Positions 35,739-50,543 of a stretch of DNA of 64,000 nt are shown piece by piece. The notes beneath the pieces were generated by a model, which did no database searches, was not told the origin of the DNA, and was given only the letters and a program-made list of their open reading frames with translations. The DNA comes from Ditylenchus dipsaci (lineage: Eukaryota; Nematoda; Chromadorea; Rhabditida; Anguinidae), in contig SADC01001283.1 in assembly GCA_004194705.1 (NCBI GenBank), positions 973,450-1,037,449 on the forward strand, given 5' to 3'. The stretch's first letter is position 1; each line of letters begins with the position of its first letter. The position numbers were made by a program, and so were the translations under genes.

Positions 35739-38700
35739 ATGCCAAAAGAAAGTTCCAAACGACGCAGAAGATGGCGGACAACGCCATCCATGGCCAGAGT
35801 CAGCATAGTAGCTGGAGATGTTGACTTTTTGCAGCACAGGGACTCTTCCTGGATTCAAGTAAGCATTTTCTTTATTTTAATGCACTCTAACCCTCTTGAA
35901 TCATTCATAAATTTTAACAGCGATTTTCTGTAATTTTGAACTTGGACTAAGAGTCCGAAGCGTATTTCATGTATGTCGGATAACTGCATGTATACCCTAT
36001 TAATGGCCTAATCTACTCCTGATCCAGATAAAATGAACAACTTTTTAGCATTAATTTAAATCTGTAGTAGAAAAATTACTTAAAACCTTTCAAAAAAAGG
36101 ATGAGGGGTAGAACAGGCTGGATTAGATCTAGATCAGGCTGAGTCCAGCCATGATCCAGGGTCTGAATTCGGCCCAGGTATTAGACAAAGGGTACGAAAT
36201 TTATAAACCTAACAAACGATAACTCAAATTGCTGAAATTGTTTACAAAACGATTCCAACAAATAATAGGACAACAGAAACGTCGATTCACGACGCATTGC
36301 ATACACTGCACTATGTCATCCACGTGTGACTTCAAACTTTAGCTTCCGACTAATTTCCAAACAATTTCCATTAAAGTACAAACTTCAGACTCCATTCTCA
36401 TAGAAACAAAATATGCTAGCAATAGCTACAAAAGGACACAACACTCACTCGACTTTTTTTATTACATCATTTATTAGTGGAGCACTTGAACCCTACCCCC
36501 AACATACCTAGCACCACAAAGAAAAAATTTTTTGACTAAAAATTGACCAAAATCTTGATTCGTCTTGGTCCCCCATGGCAAAAACTTATATTTTGGTTGA
36601 ATTTTTTCCAAAAAATTGATTTTTTTGAAATGACTTTAATATCATTTGAGCGTAAAAAAGTTATTTACGAGATGTTTAAACACTTTTCTTAAATCAATAT
36701 AAAATGCGCCACACATTTAGCTTTTTTTAGCAGTTTTTGAAATTCAATGGCAAAAATAATGTCAGATATGTGCTCAGCGTCTAAAATTGAGGGCAGGAGA
36801 AGAGTGCGCCAAATCACTTTGCGACAATTCAATTTGCGCCAAAATTATTCGCTGTATTCGGCAAATATTTGATGAATATGGCGAATAACTTTGGCGCAAA
36901 TTGAATTGTCGCAATGTGTTGTCGCAATGTCGTGGTTCGGCGCACTCTTCTCCTGCCCGAAATCGGGTCTAGGAGCGGTACCGTATTTCCTCTTATTGCC
37001 GCCCCTAATTTCAAGTGGTCTAAAGTGGTCTGAGCAAATAAAGTTAAATATTTCAACTTCCAGAATGAATCAGGAGAAACGAAAGATGATCCCTCTTTTC
37101 ATATGGTGGAGCACATTTCTGAAGAGGAGCCAGAACCGAAGATCGTTCTTAAAAAACCTACTAAGGCTAAAAAGGCCAGAAAGGCTCGACCTAAACCCAA
37201 GAAACCTCCTTCTATTGATGAATCGGCTATGCGCAAGCTTAATGCTATTGTTAGTTTATTTTTTAAAAATTTCTATGTACTTTTCTCAAATGATGTTTTT
37301 GCAAAAATTAAAGAAATGTACAAAGTGCTTACCGTCAAACCTAGCCTTTACAGTCAAACCTCTCTACTATGGCACCCCAAAAGTTCGTTCCCGCCTTGGG
37401 TCCGACACTTTTCTTACCTCGATTTTTGAAGGCTTTTGCCATTTCTGTTTTGACAGTCTGGTCCCAAATATCGTAAGGATTCCGATTTTGCCAATCGTTT
37501 TTCAGAATTATAAAGAAAATTCTTCTAAAAAAGCAAAAACTCAGTTTAAAAACAGGAAAATTCAAAAATTTCTGTTTTCAAACTGAGTTTTTGCTTTTTT
37601 AGAAGAATTTTTTTTATAATTCTGAAAAACGATCGGCAAAATCGGAATCCTTACGATATTTGGGACCAGACTGTCAAAACAGAATGGATAAAAGACTTTG
37701 AAAATTCGGTGAAAAAAGTGTCGGACCCAAGGCGGGAACGAACTTTGGGGGTGCCATAGTAGAGAGGTTTGGCCGTATTAGTTTTACCGAAAAATCACAG
37801 CTTTTTACGGAAACTTCAAAGAGACATTCCATGTTTTAGAGTGAAAAAAGGCGGAGACCAGCAGTGTTTTCTGTCTTGCAAATTTGGACCCTAGTAGCGA
37901 ATTCCCCCCCCCCTAACGATTTTCCCTTTTTTTACTTTAGTAAAAAGTACCCAAATTTATGTCCCGACCCGGAAAATGTGCGCAAACTCTTCATTAGTCA
38001 CAACTTCCGTACGCTGGCCTACCCCCAAGTCTAAGGGCTAAGCCTAAACTTGTTGTTTGCAAGGGTAGTCACAGCAATTTTTAAAGGTCGGATGCTTGGG
38101 GGGGGCGGTATTCGCTACTAGCGCCCAATTTTGTTATAAGCGTCCTAGCTCATCCCCAAAAAGGTTTCCATCAAGCTTTTAGAAGTAATATGAGCCCTAT
38201 ATTCAAAAATCATCAATATTGAATACAGGGGCGGTTTCAAATTCTGATCCCTGCGATTTTTTGCCTATAAATACTTTGGAATGTCCCACTAATGCTTTAT
38301 TTCTTGCTTTATTTTCACTAATGCCCACTATGCTTTATTTTTCATTGTTAAAGGACCATTGCCGTCTACGGCCACGGATATTTAGACTTTTCAAATTGGC
38401 GGGGGACAGCTAAATTACTGGGAAAATATTTTTTAATTATTTTTTTATTTTCACTTTCTATTTATAATTTATGTGGATTGGTCGAAGCGAGGGGGCAGGG
38501 CGAACTCGTATTCGCAAAACTCGTATTTGACAAAACTCGTATTCTAACCAAAAGAGCTCGTTTGTTTGAGTCTAGTTGTCTCGTCTTATAAACATCATGT
38601 ACATCGAAACATCGAGAATTCTCGCGCGGGTGCAACAATTCACACAGGTCATCGCGGGTCGGAAGCCAGTAATAGAGTGGGCCGATGGAATGGTTGCCGC

Positions 38701-39903
38701 ATTCTAGAAAAGAAAAGCGATCTTGTTATCAATTTATGTTTAATCGCTAGTTGTTCACATTGTGTTGACTGAGGAAAAATAAAGTAAAAGCAGAATCACA
38801 GTTAGTATGAGTAGATTTTAAAGACAATAACCCTTATTAGTCGGATATATATTGGAATGTTGCCTTGTGAATGTGTGTTTAACTGATAAAAACAAGCAAA
38901 TTTTGGTAGAATACGAGTTTTGTCGAATGCGAGTTTTGCGAATACGAGTTTTGTCAAATACGAGTTTTACGGATACGAGTTTTGCGAATAAGAGTTCGCC
39001 CTGCCGCGAAGCGAGTCTTCCAAACTATAAGTAAGTTGTAGTGCAGTGGCTGTGTTGGATCTTGTCCGATCTGGCAATATCAAGCAACGTTGAGCTCGAC
39101 TAGTAGATTGTTCAAAATTTTGGAAAATTTTAATTTGCAAACAAAAAAAAATTAAAAAATATTTTCGCAGTAATTTAGCTGTCCCCCGCCAATTCAAAAA
39201 GTCCAAATTTCTGTGGCCGTAGACGGCAATGGTCCTTTAAAATTTAGTTTGAAGAAGTAGAGGACTACTCTCTAATCATCGAAAAGGTGTACGAAGACCG
39301 TATATTGCGCCGTCTGAAAGTCAGCAACATCTATCTAACCAATCCATACCAGCTAGTACCAGCCAACAGAACAACGACGCCTCATCTGACAGCTCTTCCT
39401 GGTCTTTGGATGAAAAGCCCAGACCCCTCAACGCTTCACTGTCCGCCAAGAATTCCGCCAAATCCCCATCGCCCAAAAATATTCTTCTGACCACAGCCGT
39501 TAATCACTCAGCAGTTCCGTCTACTAGTCACTCATGGTTTGAAAGCCAGCCCGAAATTCAGCTAGATCAAATACAGCTAGAAAACGAGGTAACAGCTCTG
39601 CAGAAGACATTCTCACCAGTCAAATCAGTGGCTGAAATCAGCAAAGTATCTTTGAGATTGTCTCTGAGCCCTGCTGCCCTTGAGAATCACGAGTCGGCAG
39701 CTTTTTCAACTCCTGAAAGTTCTGGCGAGGGAAGGGGCTCGAAATTATCGGATCCACCAATAAAGGTATCAGAATCATCAAGAGATGAAGCAGCATGTAA
39801 AAATGAGAATAAATCAGCTATAAGACTGTCCCTTTCATTTCGCCAACAAGAATTTGTCGCTTCAACTCCTGTACGAAATGCTGGCGATGGAAGAGAGTAT
39901 TGA
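35739..39903 (+). CDS. Unrecognised basic, Ser-rich protein, 3 exons, one-base frame break
   Basis: Not recognised. Exon 1 (35739-35858) starts MPKESSKRRRRWR, a likely nuclear signal. Exon 2 (37064-37249) has an acidic patch (HISEEEPEP) and then a Lys/Pro-rich run (KPTKAKKARKARPKPKKPP). Exon 3 (39248-39903) opens FEEVEDYSLIIEKVYEDRIL, possibly a short helix, and continues as a Gln/Ser-rich, mostly disordered tail with repeated SLRLSLS and RLSLSF motifs, ending GDGREY. Junctions are GT..AG and in phase. Within exon 3 the frame shifts once at about 39320-39327 (CTGAAAGTC); adding one base gives a 320-residue product. Composition suggests a chromatin- or chromosome-associated protein, but that is inference only. 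Intron 2 (37250-39247) hosts several transposons. Confidence 0.65.
36791..36958. mobile_element. Short GGG-ended palindromic element
   Basis: Ends GGGCAGGAGAAGAGTGCGCC and its exact inverse. Subterminal GCGACAATTCAATTTGCGCC occurs on the left and its inverse on the right. No clear target duplication. It lies in intron 1 of the unrecognised gene. Confidence 0.75.
37351..37776. mobile_element. Pogo/Tigger-like palindromic MITE
   Basis: TA-flanked CAGTCAAACCTCTCTACTAT on the left; the right end is a slightly diverged inverse (...AGAGAGGTTTGGCCG + TA). The arms include GTTCGTTCCCGCCTTGGGTC and its inverse. The same internal motif forms the ends of the element at 54019-58985. Confidence 0.82.
37880..38125. 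repeat. J repeat, best-preserved copy
   Basis: Ends TAGTAGCGAATTC plus C-run, and (inverse) G-run plus GCGGTATTCGCTACTAGCG. It contains GTACGCTGGCCTACCCCC and AAGCCTAAACTTGTTGTTTG. About 245 bp, non-coding. Confidence 0.7.
38352..39236. mobile_element. TTAA-flanked AGGACCATTGCCG element
   Basis: TTAA at 38348-38351 and 39237-39240. The ends AGGACCATTGCCGTCTACGG and inverse are followed by inverted GGCGGGGGACAGCTAAATTA. It hosts the array-ended element at 38492-39007. It lies in intron 2 of the unrecognised gene. Confidence 0.88.
38492..39007. mobile_element. Array-ended element with ACTCGTATT repeats
   Basis: Flanked by GAAGCGAG at 38484-38491 and 39008-39015. Ends GGGGCAGGGCGAACTCGTAT and (inverse) GCGGCAGGGCGAACTCTTAT. 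Arrays of AAAACTCGTATTYG units occur left, and six inverted copies right. The unique interior (about 38550-38900) contains a 36-codon open frame at 38597-38707 followed by AATAAA at about 38778, which looks like captured sequence. Confidence 0.9.
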
Positions 39904-40660
39904 ACAATTCTATGTTGTTAAATGCACAATCTCCAGTTGTAGCCGTCGAAACAAAAAATAAGCGGAGATCAGTATATGGTATAACTTTTTTTTAGCTAAA
40001 AAATTACAAAATCAACTTAATATATCGATGCGCATCGGTACCAAAATTGCCTTGGTTCCCCTGTTGTTTTATTCAGAAAATTTCAAAAAAATTTTTGCTT
40101 TAAAATACTGAGTTGGGCTTTTTTGACCTGTGTTTTAGAATCTTTAGTTCTATACATTCAATGTCTAAGCTACAAACTGAAACTAACTTGCTTAGTTCTG
40201 ATAAGAAAAATTAGTACAATAAATTTATAACCAAAAATTTGCCGAGGTAAAAGTGAAAGTCAAATGTATGCTTCTTCTTGAGAAATGAAATCCTGGTCGC
40301 TGAAACAAACTTTTGATGCTACTCCTTAATACAACCAAATCTTATATCGGAGGTATCTTATATGGAGACTAAACTGTATTACAAAATCTTGAAAAGTACG
40401 CAAAATATATGTCGAGACACAAATAGCTCTAATTTTTTTCTGCTAATGAATCCACAAATTCTGCCAACGGGCTCGTTTTCAGCATGGTAGATCTGCTTAT
40501 AAAACTGCCCTCGGAATAATTCCAAAATCACTATCAGACAGCGAGTCCCGCTCAAGACAAGAGATACTGACGTGACCGATCCAAATAAACCCTTAGTTCA
40601 AAAATTTTAGTCTTGGAAGGATATGAGCCCGTCCAAACGTGCGCCGACCTGACTTTAAAG
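39904..40660. other. Intergenic, no gene recognised
   Basis: AT-rich. The short string CCTTGGTTCCCCTGTTG (about 40049) relates it to the GGTCCCC palindromes elsewhere. No exon was supported. Confidence 0.45.
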
Positions 40661-42727
40661 CATGGTTGTCAAAATAGATAAAATTGATAAAATTCGATAA
40701 AATTTTATGGCGTTATGCATAGCTGGAATTCGATAAAATTCGATAAAAAATTCGATAAAATTTTTATCGATTTTTTTAGTGGTTATTCTACCACATTTTG
40801 TCACTTGTTAGGCTGATTTTTCGAGCTTAGCACGTATATAGCCTCCGTTATCTCGTACTAATTGCTTAGACAAGTCAAAGTCGGGTCCGCGACGTTTGAC
40901 CCTCGGCCGTTTGACCCCAGCCGTTTGACCCCCACGGCTGTATTACTCCCATAAATTATTTAAAAAACATTTTATCCTTTCTAAAATCGTTTAGACTTAG
41001 ACATGAGTTGTTGAAGCTTGTGACATCCTACCCAAACCCATGAGCTAAACATGGTTTAATAATTACGAAAAAGTTATTTTACCAACGAAAACCAAAGTGC
41101 CGAAGGTAGTAAATACCGCATTTACCTGAATGGTAGTATAACTATCAGAAATATACTGTAACCGCTATGTAGCTATCCCAAACAACTAAGTGAAAACAGA
41201 TAATAGCCCGGGGAGTCAAATGTCCGGGGCCCAAACGTCCTGCTCCTTCAAATTCTTCTCATACAACTTTATTCCAAACAACAGATAACACCAAAATTAA
41301 CAAGACCACTAAATCAAACCCTTCAAAAACAAAGATCGTAAATGGATTAATGACGCAATTCTTGTCGGCTGAGGTCAATTTCTGGTGAAATTTCCAACGA
41401 TGCATCTGAGTTCTTTCAACGCCCGCTCACTCGGTGCTGATGATGGCTGCTATCCAAAAAGAAACTTGGCGAGGACAGAAAGACGAGGAAACATCTAAAA
41501 AGGCATCTATGAAAAAGTATTGTGAAGCAACTGGCATACCGACTCATGCTGTTTCCAAAATAATAAAATTCGGAGCTGGCCATGTGTAAAAGGGTTCAGA
41601 AAGGCAGTGCTGATAAGCGCTTTTTTGTTCAGCTTACCAGAGATTTGTGCAAACCAATCATCCGAAAGATCTCCGATTTTGCGTTCAAAAGCTTCCATAA
41701 CTGCTTCTGCCATCGCGATGCTCCATTTAGAATTGACGATTGGACAACTCTTATCACGAAGGCAAAGCCAGATTGTAGCAATATTGTAGCAAGGACACTG
41801 CTTGTAGTCACATCAACTTCTCCCTAGAAGCTGTATACCATGAAGATAGAAGACAGCAATAAAAAATAAAGGAGATACCTGCATAATGAGCAACATTTTG
41901 TGAATTGGACGGAGAACTGACATGTAATCATTGAAAAAAGTTTTTGGAAGTCAAGTCCAGTAAGGCAAAAGCTGTTTTATTTGCGGGGCTAATCCTCAAA
42001 ACTGCATTGCGAAGACAATCAAAATTGCCCAAGAGTGCTTCTACCATCATGAAATACGACAGCCATCTTGTTTCTGCTGGAGATTTGAGCGCGCTGCTTG
42101 CTTCTTTCATCGGCCTTTCATCTTGTCTAATATGATTTAAGATTATGGGATTAAACCTTTTTCCATTTGAAGGAAACCTTAATTTATTGACCCATTTCTC
42201 CATCACATGCAGACTACTTTCGACTTCAGAGCAGGCGTCAGAAACTTCAGCGTTGTCTTTGAACTTCGAGTCCTTGTAGAGACAACTCGACCACTAGGCT
42301 TACCATCTTCTAGCAGGGCGTCGAATCGGCTCCAGAACTTCTTGCTTTTCCAGACGGCTGTTTCATCGTGCTCTTCATCAAACGATTCCTAAACGTAGTG
42401 TTACGAAAATGGGATAATAAAACACTAATTTTCTACTTTCGTTCGTCTAGCTCTTTTAGATGTAGGCGTGACACTCATGCTTGGAATAGCTAAAAGATGT
42501 GTAATAATGCTATGGATACTGCAAAACAGAGTCAATTTTCGGGCTAAGCGTGAAAAATCGGCCTAACAGATCACAAAATATGGTAGAATGACCATCGAAA
42601 AAATTCGATCAAAATCGATAAAAAATTCGATAACAATTTTATCGAATTTTTTATCGGTTTTTATTGAATTCAAAAAAATAATTCTCGTTTAAATTTTTTA
42701 TCAATTTTAGCAATTTCGACAACCATG
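40661..42727 (-). mobile_element. hAT element 2, degenerate
   Basis: Ends CATGGTTGTCAAAAT and (inverse) CATGGTTGTCGAAAT, flanked by perfect 8-bp CTTTAAAG at 40653-40660 and 42728-42735. Subterminal ATAAAATTCG repeats face inward on both sides. It contains transposase remnants on the minus strand and a small inverted-repeat insertion with GTTTGACCC motifs (about 40889-41245). Confidence 0.9.
41350..42410 (-). pseudogene. hAT transposase remnants
   Basis: Minus-strand pieces in mixed frames: a central block with the hAT ETRWLSYF motif at about 42060 and LGNFDCLRNAV after it; a block FERKIGDLSDDWF (about 41680); and a C-terminal dimerisation-type piece with SERALKELRCIVGNF followed by a stop (about 41390-41440). 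The order follows other hAT transposases, and the nearest relative in the window is hAT element 1. The region lacks a continuous frame and the N-terminal half is short or absent, so it is inactive. Confidence 0.8.
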
Positions 42728-42744
42728 CTTTAAAGGACCATAGC

Positions 42745-42963
42745 CAGGGTTCACAGGCCGAAAATCGCAAAAGCAGGATTTTATTTCGAAAAAGCAGGAA
42801 TTTAAACCAAAAATTCTACAAAAAGCAGGAATAAGCAGTCATAAAATGCTGTGAGATGTGCGAAAATTCCTGCTTTTTAACGTAAAGCAGATTTTGACAA
42901 AAAGCAGATTTTGAAATCAAAAAGCAGGAAATTCCTGCTAAAGCAGGACATCTGTGAACCCTG
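42745..42963. mobile_element. hAT MITE, 219 bp
   Basis: Ends CAGGGTTCACAG...CTGTGAACCCTG, flanked by ACCATAGC at 42737-42744 and 42964-42971. The interior repeats AAAGCAGGAATTT units in both orientations. CAGGG ends plus 8-bp duplications are diagnostic for hAT. Confidence 0.92.
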
Positions 42964-43107
42964 ACCATAGCCGTCTCCGACAACGAGAATTTCAAATGTT
43001 TAAATTCGCGCGGGACAGTTCTCTTTCGTCTTTCATTGTACTCTTTTGAGTCATTCGAAGCAAGTCAAAAGAGTACTGTGCGAGACGTAAAAGAACTGTC
43101 CCGCGCG

Positions 43108-45285
<2,178 letters not shown>

Positions 45286-45348
45286 CCCGCGCGAATTCAA
45301 ACATTTGAAATTCTCGTTCTCGTTGTTCCGCCCCCCCCCACCCTTTAA

Positions 45349-46959
45349 AGCCATGTTTCCAATGAGCGGATTTTCCTTTCACTCTCGCTCTCAGTCTGCC
45401 TCGCACTTTCACTCTCACTCTCAGTGTGTACCCAACAGAAAAAATTGCCTTTCAGTCTTACTTTCACTCTCACTTGCACTCTCACTCTGACTTTCAGTGT
45501 ACCCAATGAGTTTTTTTTGACTCTCACTCTCACTTTCAGTGTATCCAAAGACTTTTTTCAGTCTCACTCACAAATTTTCGGGAAGGAGAGAGATGTGCCA
45601 TTTTAGATTGTGTCGAATCAAATTGTGCTTTTTTGGTTTGTGCCCCTGCAGTTTGTGCCCTTTTCAAATTGTGCCAATTCAATTTGTGCCTCTTCTGTTT
45701 GTGCCAATTTCAAATTGTGCCTATGTATTTTGTGTCACGATTTTGACTAATTTTAGCTATCAAAATAACGTAATTATTTGCCAGAAGGCTCCCAATTCAA
45801 ATCGTCCATGACCAGCACTTTGGGTGAAGCGATCACTTCACAGTTGCGCACAACAAAAAAATTTTTTTCACGTTGTTTGGGTTACAAAACCTATTTTCTG
45901 GACTAATTCGGGTATGCTCATGATGGTTTGACAGTAGCAAAATAACATTTTCTCGGGTATTTTTTTAGTTTTATAGAATAACTGATTTTGGTAAAATCAA
46001 TTATTAGCTAAAACTCAAAAAATACCCGAGAAAATGTTATTTTGCTACTGTCAAACCATCTTCAGCATGCCTGAGTTAGTCCAAAAAACAGGTTTTGGAA
46101 CATGAAAAACGTAAAAAAAATTTTCGATCCAAGTGGACGACCACTTGGTTTTGTTGTACCCGGGTGGTAGTACCCAGGTTGGGGACTCAGGTAGTGCAGT
46201 GGTACCCGGGTAGTAATGTTCTTGTCTTGTAAAGGGCTTTTAAAATTTAAAATGTTTTTCTATGATCCAACCTCAGTTCTACTGGATAATCCATACACCG
46301 ACCAAACCAAGTGGTCGACCACTTGGATCAAAATTTTTTTTTACGTTTTTCATGTTCCGAAACCTGTTTTCTAGACTGATTCGGGCACGCTGAAGATGGT
46401 TTGACAGTAGTGAAATCACGTTTTATCGAGAAAGTTTTAAGTTTCAGGCAATAATTGATTTTACCAAAATCATTGCGCAATACTCAAAAAATACTTGAGA
46501 AAACGGCCTTTTACCACTGTCAAACCATCTTCAGCGTCCCCGAATCAATCCAGAAAACAGGTTTTGGAACGCGAAAATAGTAAAAAAAATTTTTGATCCA
46601 AGTGGTCGACCACTTGGTTTGGTTGCTTCAGACTAAAAATATAATGAGGCTTGAATTGCCTAGGTAGGTTTATGTGAAGAAACATACCAGGAGATACAAA
46701 GAGAGAAAAATAAATAATTAAAGTCGAAAATTTTTACTCTCAGTCTGCCTCTCACTCTCAGTCTTTTTCAGTTTCAAGTCTTATAAAAGTTGCCATTCAC
46801 TCTCACTCTCAGTCTGCCTTTCACTCTCACTCTCACATTGGGTACACACTGAGGGTGAAAGTGAAAGGGAGAGTCAAAGTCAGAGTGAGAGTGAAAGAAT
46901 TTTCGTGTACCCAATGAAGAGTGAGAGTGAAGGTAAAATCCGCTCATTGGAAACAAGCC
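45349..46959. mobile_element. TTAA-flanked family C element, copy 2, with nested repeats
   Basis: Left TTAA 45345-45348 then AGCCATGTTTCCAATGAGCG; right inverse then TTAA 46960-46963. CACTCTCACTCTCAGT arrays lie at both ends (45378-45570; 46738-46935). Inside are a left end of the GGGAAGGAGAGAGATGTGCC family (45582-45740) and two palindromic K elements (about 45850-46150 and 46307-46623, ends CCAAGTGGTCGACCACTTGG). Confidence 0.82.
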
Positions 46960-47264
46960 TTAAAGGACCATGAAACTTGATAAGCACAGCAATTTGGAAA
47001 TTTTGAATTCGCGCGGGACCACCCTAATTTTGTCAATAATGTTTTTGAATTAATTTTTTTGCGTTCATTGAAAATTCGAATTTTATTTATGGGTGAATTT
47101 TTATCACAGACTCATATAAGTAATTATGGTGCAGTGAAAGCAAGATAAGTCGTTCGATCTGGCACTGTCGAGCAACGTTGGGCTCGACTAGTAAACGGTT
47201 CTATATTTTGAAAAAATTTTACATGCAAACAAAAAACAATCCGAAAACATTATTGACAAAATTA

Positions 47265-50200
47265 CATGGAACGCAAAAGCGGCAAACCGACAAGAAAACG
47301 GCAAAATTTTTTAAAAAAGAATTAATTTTGAGAACGGCAAAAAAGCGGCAAAATTTCTCGAGAAAAAATTTTGCCGTTTTTTAATTCATTTTGCCGTTTT
47401 TTGCCGTTTTTCAAGTTTCGGCATTAACCGCCTGTGTTTTGCTGGTTTTTGCTATCCGTGGCCCATTTTTCAATGATCATTAATACATTTAGACCTTCCA
47501 CACACTAATTCGCGAACACAATTAGCAGTATTCAAGGTTTGAAAGCCAGTAATAACAGTTAATGGTAACCTTTTACTACTGTTTTCGCTATCCTTGTTTT
47601 TCCATACTTTTTTCATTATCTTTTCGATTTAACATATTAATGTAACCACATTTTTCGATAGTCAATAACCTTAAGCATCTATACCATGAGAAGAAATTAA
47701 AACATGAGCAAAAAAAATAGAGTCGAAAATCGAAATCATGTGGTGTGATGACTATACTTAAATTACGGATTTTCAAAATCTCGTTGGTCTCTTTGGTTTA
47801 ATTCACGTTCCCATGTAAGTTATAGTAACTTTTCCACGCATCTAGGAGACATGTATCACGTCAAAACTTCGACCACAATGACGGTATAATTATCCCAGAA
47901 CCCAAATTTATGTTCACTAATCATAAATGTTTGCAAAACCCTTTCAACTCATATAACACTCTTGAAACCAAATATCACATACAATAGATCAAATAGTGAA
48001 GATTTTTATTAGACAAAGAGACCAGACAATTAACAAAATAAATCTTACTACAATTTTTCACCCAATTGGTTCTGAGGTGGATCAGTGCTGCTGTCTTCTT
48101 CGGATCCAATCGATTTCTTGCAAAGTTGCCTAGTACACATCGGAGCTCTTTGAATGCTCTTTCACTTGATGCGCTCGAAGCAGCAACTGCCAACATCAAT
48201 CTTGAAAGCAAAGCAAGGCGTGGAAAGTACTTAAAATTTAAAAGTATTGCTGGTGTGTTAGAGGTGGCAAATGACTGATTTACCTTTTCATTGTTGCTCC
48301 AAAAAATCAAAGGATCTTCATCTTGCATCGCTAACATGGAATATGTCGAAATCTCTTCCTCGATCAGACTGGGCTTTTGACATGCAAAGAATGCTTTTCT
48401 TTTCTTTGCTGGCAATTCAGCTGCTTCATCCGGCGCCATAATATTCACTTGATCGCAAACGCATTGTTTCATCTAAAACTCGACTCACATTACAATTCAT
48501 CAAACACGCAAAATTAATATTCACCTCATCATAATTGAGTGCAGGTATATCACTGCAAATTGTTTTGAGCTGCGAGTGTACAAAAGGTCCAGAAAGGCGG
48601 CACACACAATCATTTGCTTATTGATGACTCCACTTGATGACGAAAGCCAACTTGTGCAATTAAAATCACCCACTTTCTTTGAGAAGCATTCCATCGTGGC
48701 TGTAGCGAGCGCGACACCGTAGAGAGAATTCCCGTCTGATATTTGCATTTTCTTATTGAGGTGAACCCACACGCGAGCCAGATGTTCAAGTATTTTGTTG
48801 GCAGCCGGTTGGCATTCACCCTGCAATTTATGTGAGTGAGAGCTAGTATAAAGAGTATTATTGGAAATCTCACTTGCAATTCCATGACCATGTCTGCTAT
48901 TGGTTCAATTACGCACAGATATTCTTTGAAGAAGTTAAAATCGACGAATTCCAAAAGGGTAGCAGCTGACGCGATTTCTTGACCAAAATTTTCAATTGCT
49001 GCTTTCAACATTTATTTATTCTTAATCAATGACTGAATCATCACGTAATAGGAAAGCCATCGTGTTTCTACAGGAGAACGCAGTGCTGACCCCGCATCGT
49101 TTTTGATTTGATCTACTAGTCTAAATGAAAAATGCGTTCATTGCAACACACATAATGACAATAAACCTTAGTTTGCCAATAAGTTTTTCTACGCATTTCA
49201 AAGCCGATTCAACCTCTTTGCAAGCATTCTTGACTTCCTCGGACAAGGCATTGTTTCTATAAGGACGAGTTGTTCGCTTAGCCATTGTTGATCCCACATG
49301 ACACATGCATGATTGGTGCTTGCTTCCTCCGAGCTGGCAAACATTTGATCCTTCATCAGTTGTCACGAACATCTTGCTCATGTCAGTGTTGCTGATTCCG
49401 AGCTCGTTCATTTCAGATGCGATCAAGGCCTTGACATTTTCGGATGTTTTCTTTAGTCCTGACGGCAGTGGTGCAAAAACAAGCACAAAGTTAATTTTCT
49501 GCCTAAAAGCGCAAATATATTTAGACAGTTTTGCGTACCAAATCTATTACAAATACCAATTAGAGTTGATGTAATGCGCTGTCACCGCAATGAAGTCCAC
49601 TTGGTTCTTGGCAAAGTCCATAGTTAGCCCACCACCACTTGCTTTCAGCTGTGCCACTTTCATGGAAACTTCATTCTTAACGCTTTTCAGAGCATCTTCC
49701 ACACGATTGCTGATTGTTCTTTGACATGGAAGAAGGTCTTTTGCTTCTCTATTGGGATTGTTGATACTATAAAAGAGGTTTTCTACACAGTGAACAGAAG
49801 AAAACTCAAAAACTTACACGAAATTGCGGAAAGTATTGAGAAACGAAATGAAGCTTCTGTTTTCAACCACCCTGAAAGACTGATTGGAGACGACAGCAAA
49901 CTCAAGCAGGGATTCATTCAAATCATCTTGCAACACTGCATTATCATCATGTAGTCGCAAATGATACCTTAACATAGCCGAAACTTCACCAGTCAAGTAA
50001 GAAAAGTATACTTTAAGCCGGTGGTTGCATTTTTTAGGAGTGTAGAACGACAATCTTCTATGTTGCATATGACTAAACCAGTCTTGACTCCATTATCTAA
50101 CAAGTCATCAAAGCGATGCCCATATCGCTTGCTTGTCCATTTAGCTGCTGTGTGCCTTGTCGGATCGTAGACAACCTATGAGAAATAGCAGTGAATGACT

Positions 50201-50543
50201 GCACAGCATCTAACCACAAACCTTTTCTCGTCTCGTATTCTGACTGAGAGGACTATCTTCACAGCTGCCTTCTTGAGCGTCCATTGAGTTTTCCAAAAAA
50301 ACAGATATATCTGAACTACTTTATGAAAGGCCAGTTGCAGCATATCAATATGAAAAAGAAACTCGAAAAACACAGGCGGTACATGCCGAAACTTGAAAAA
50401 CGGCAAAAAAACGGCAAAATGAATAAAAAAACGGCAAAATGTTCTCTCGAGAAATTTTGCCGTTTTTTGCCGTTCTGAAAAAAAACGAAACGCCAAGGAA
50501 ATTTTGCCGTTTTCTTGTCGTTTTGCCGCTTTTGCGTTCCATG
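47265..50543 (-). mobile_element. hAT element 1, complete with transposase
   Basis: Ends CATGGAACGCAAAAGCGG and exact inverse; 8-bp CAAAATTA duplications at 47257-47264 and 50544-50551. Subterminal ACGGCAAAA units occur in both orientations at each end (47300-47420; 50395-50520), likely transposase sites. 3279 bp, carrying the transposase on the minus strand. Confidence 0.93.
47975..50260 (-). CDS. hAT transposase, multi-exon
   Basis: This enzyme cuts and pastes its own element. From the right: a C/H-containing BED-like region (about 50020-50170, LVICNIEDCRSTLL); LLEFAVVSNQSFRVVENRSFISFL (about 49840-49910), the standard hAT entry motif; a catalytic-core block GGGLTMDFAKNQVDFIAVTAHY (about 49570-49650, probable first catalytic Asp); VTTDEGSNVCQLGG (about 49340); ETRWLSYYVM (about 49060); and the C-terminal dimerisation region LMLAVAASSASSERAFKELR (about 48160-48220) with RLDPKKTAALIHLRTNW. 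Short AT-rich introns separate the blocks. I saw no frame break in the blocks I translated, but did not verify every junction. Confidence 0.85.

Noticed and set aside
36891..37586. 231-residue open frame crossing the second exon of the unrecognised gene
   Set aside because: It joins a MITE end, the exon in a wrong frame and a pogo-like MITE; exon 37064-37249 in the other frame has proper splice sites and composition.
46774..46956. Small Ser/His-rich protein
   Set aside because: Pure translation of the TCACTCTCA array at a transposon end.
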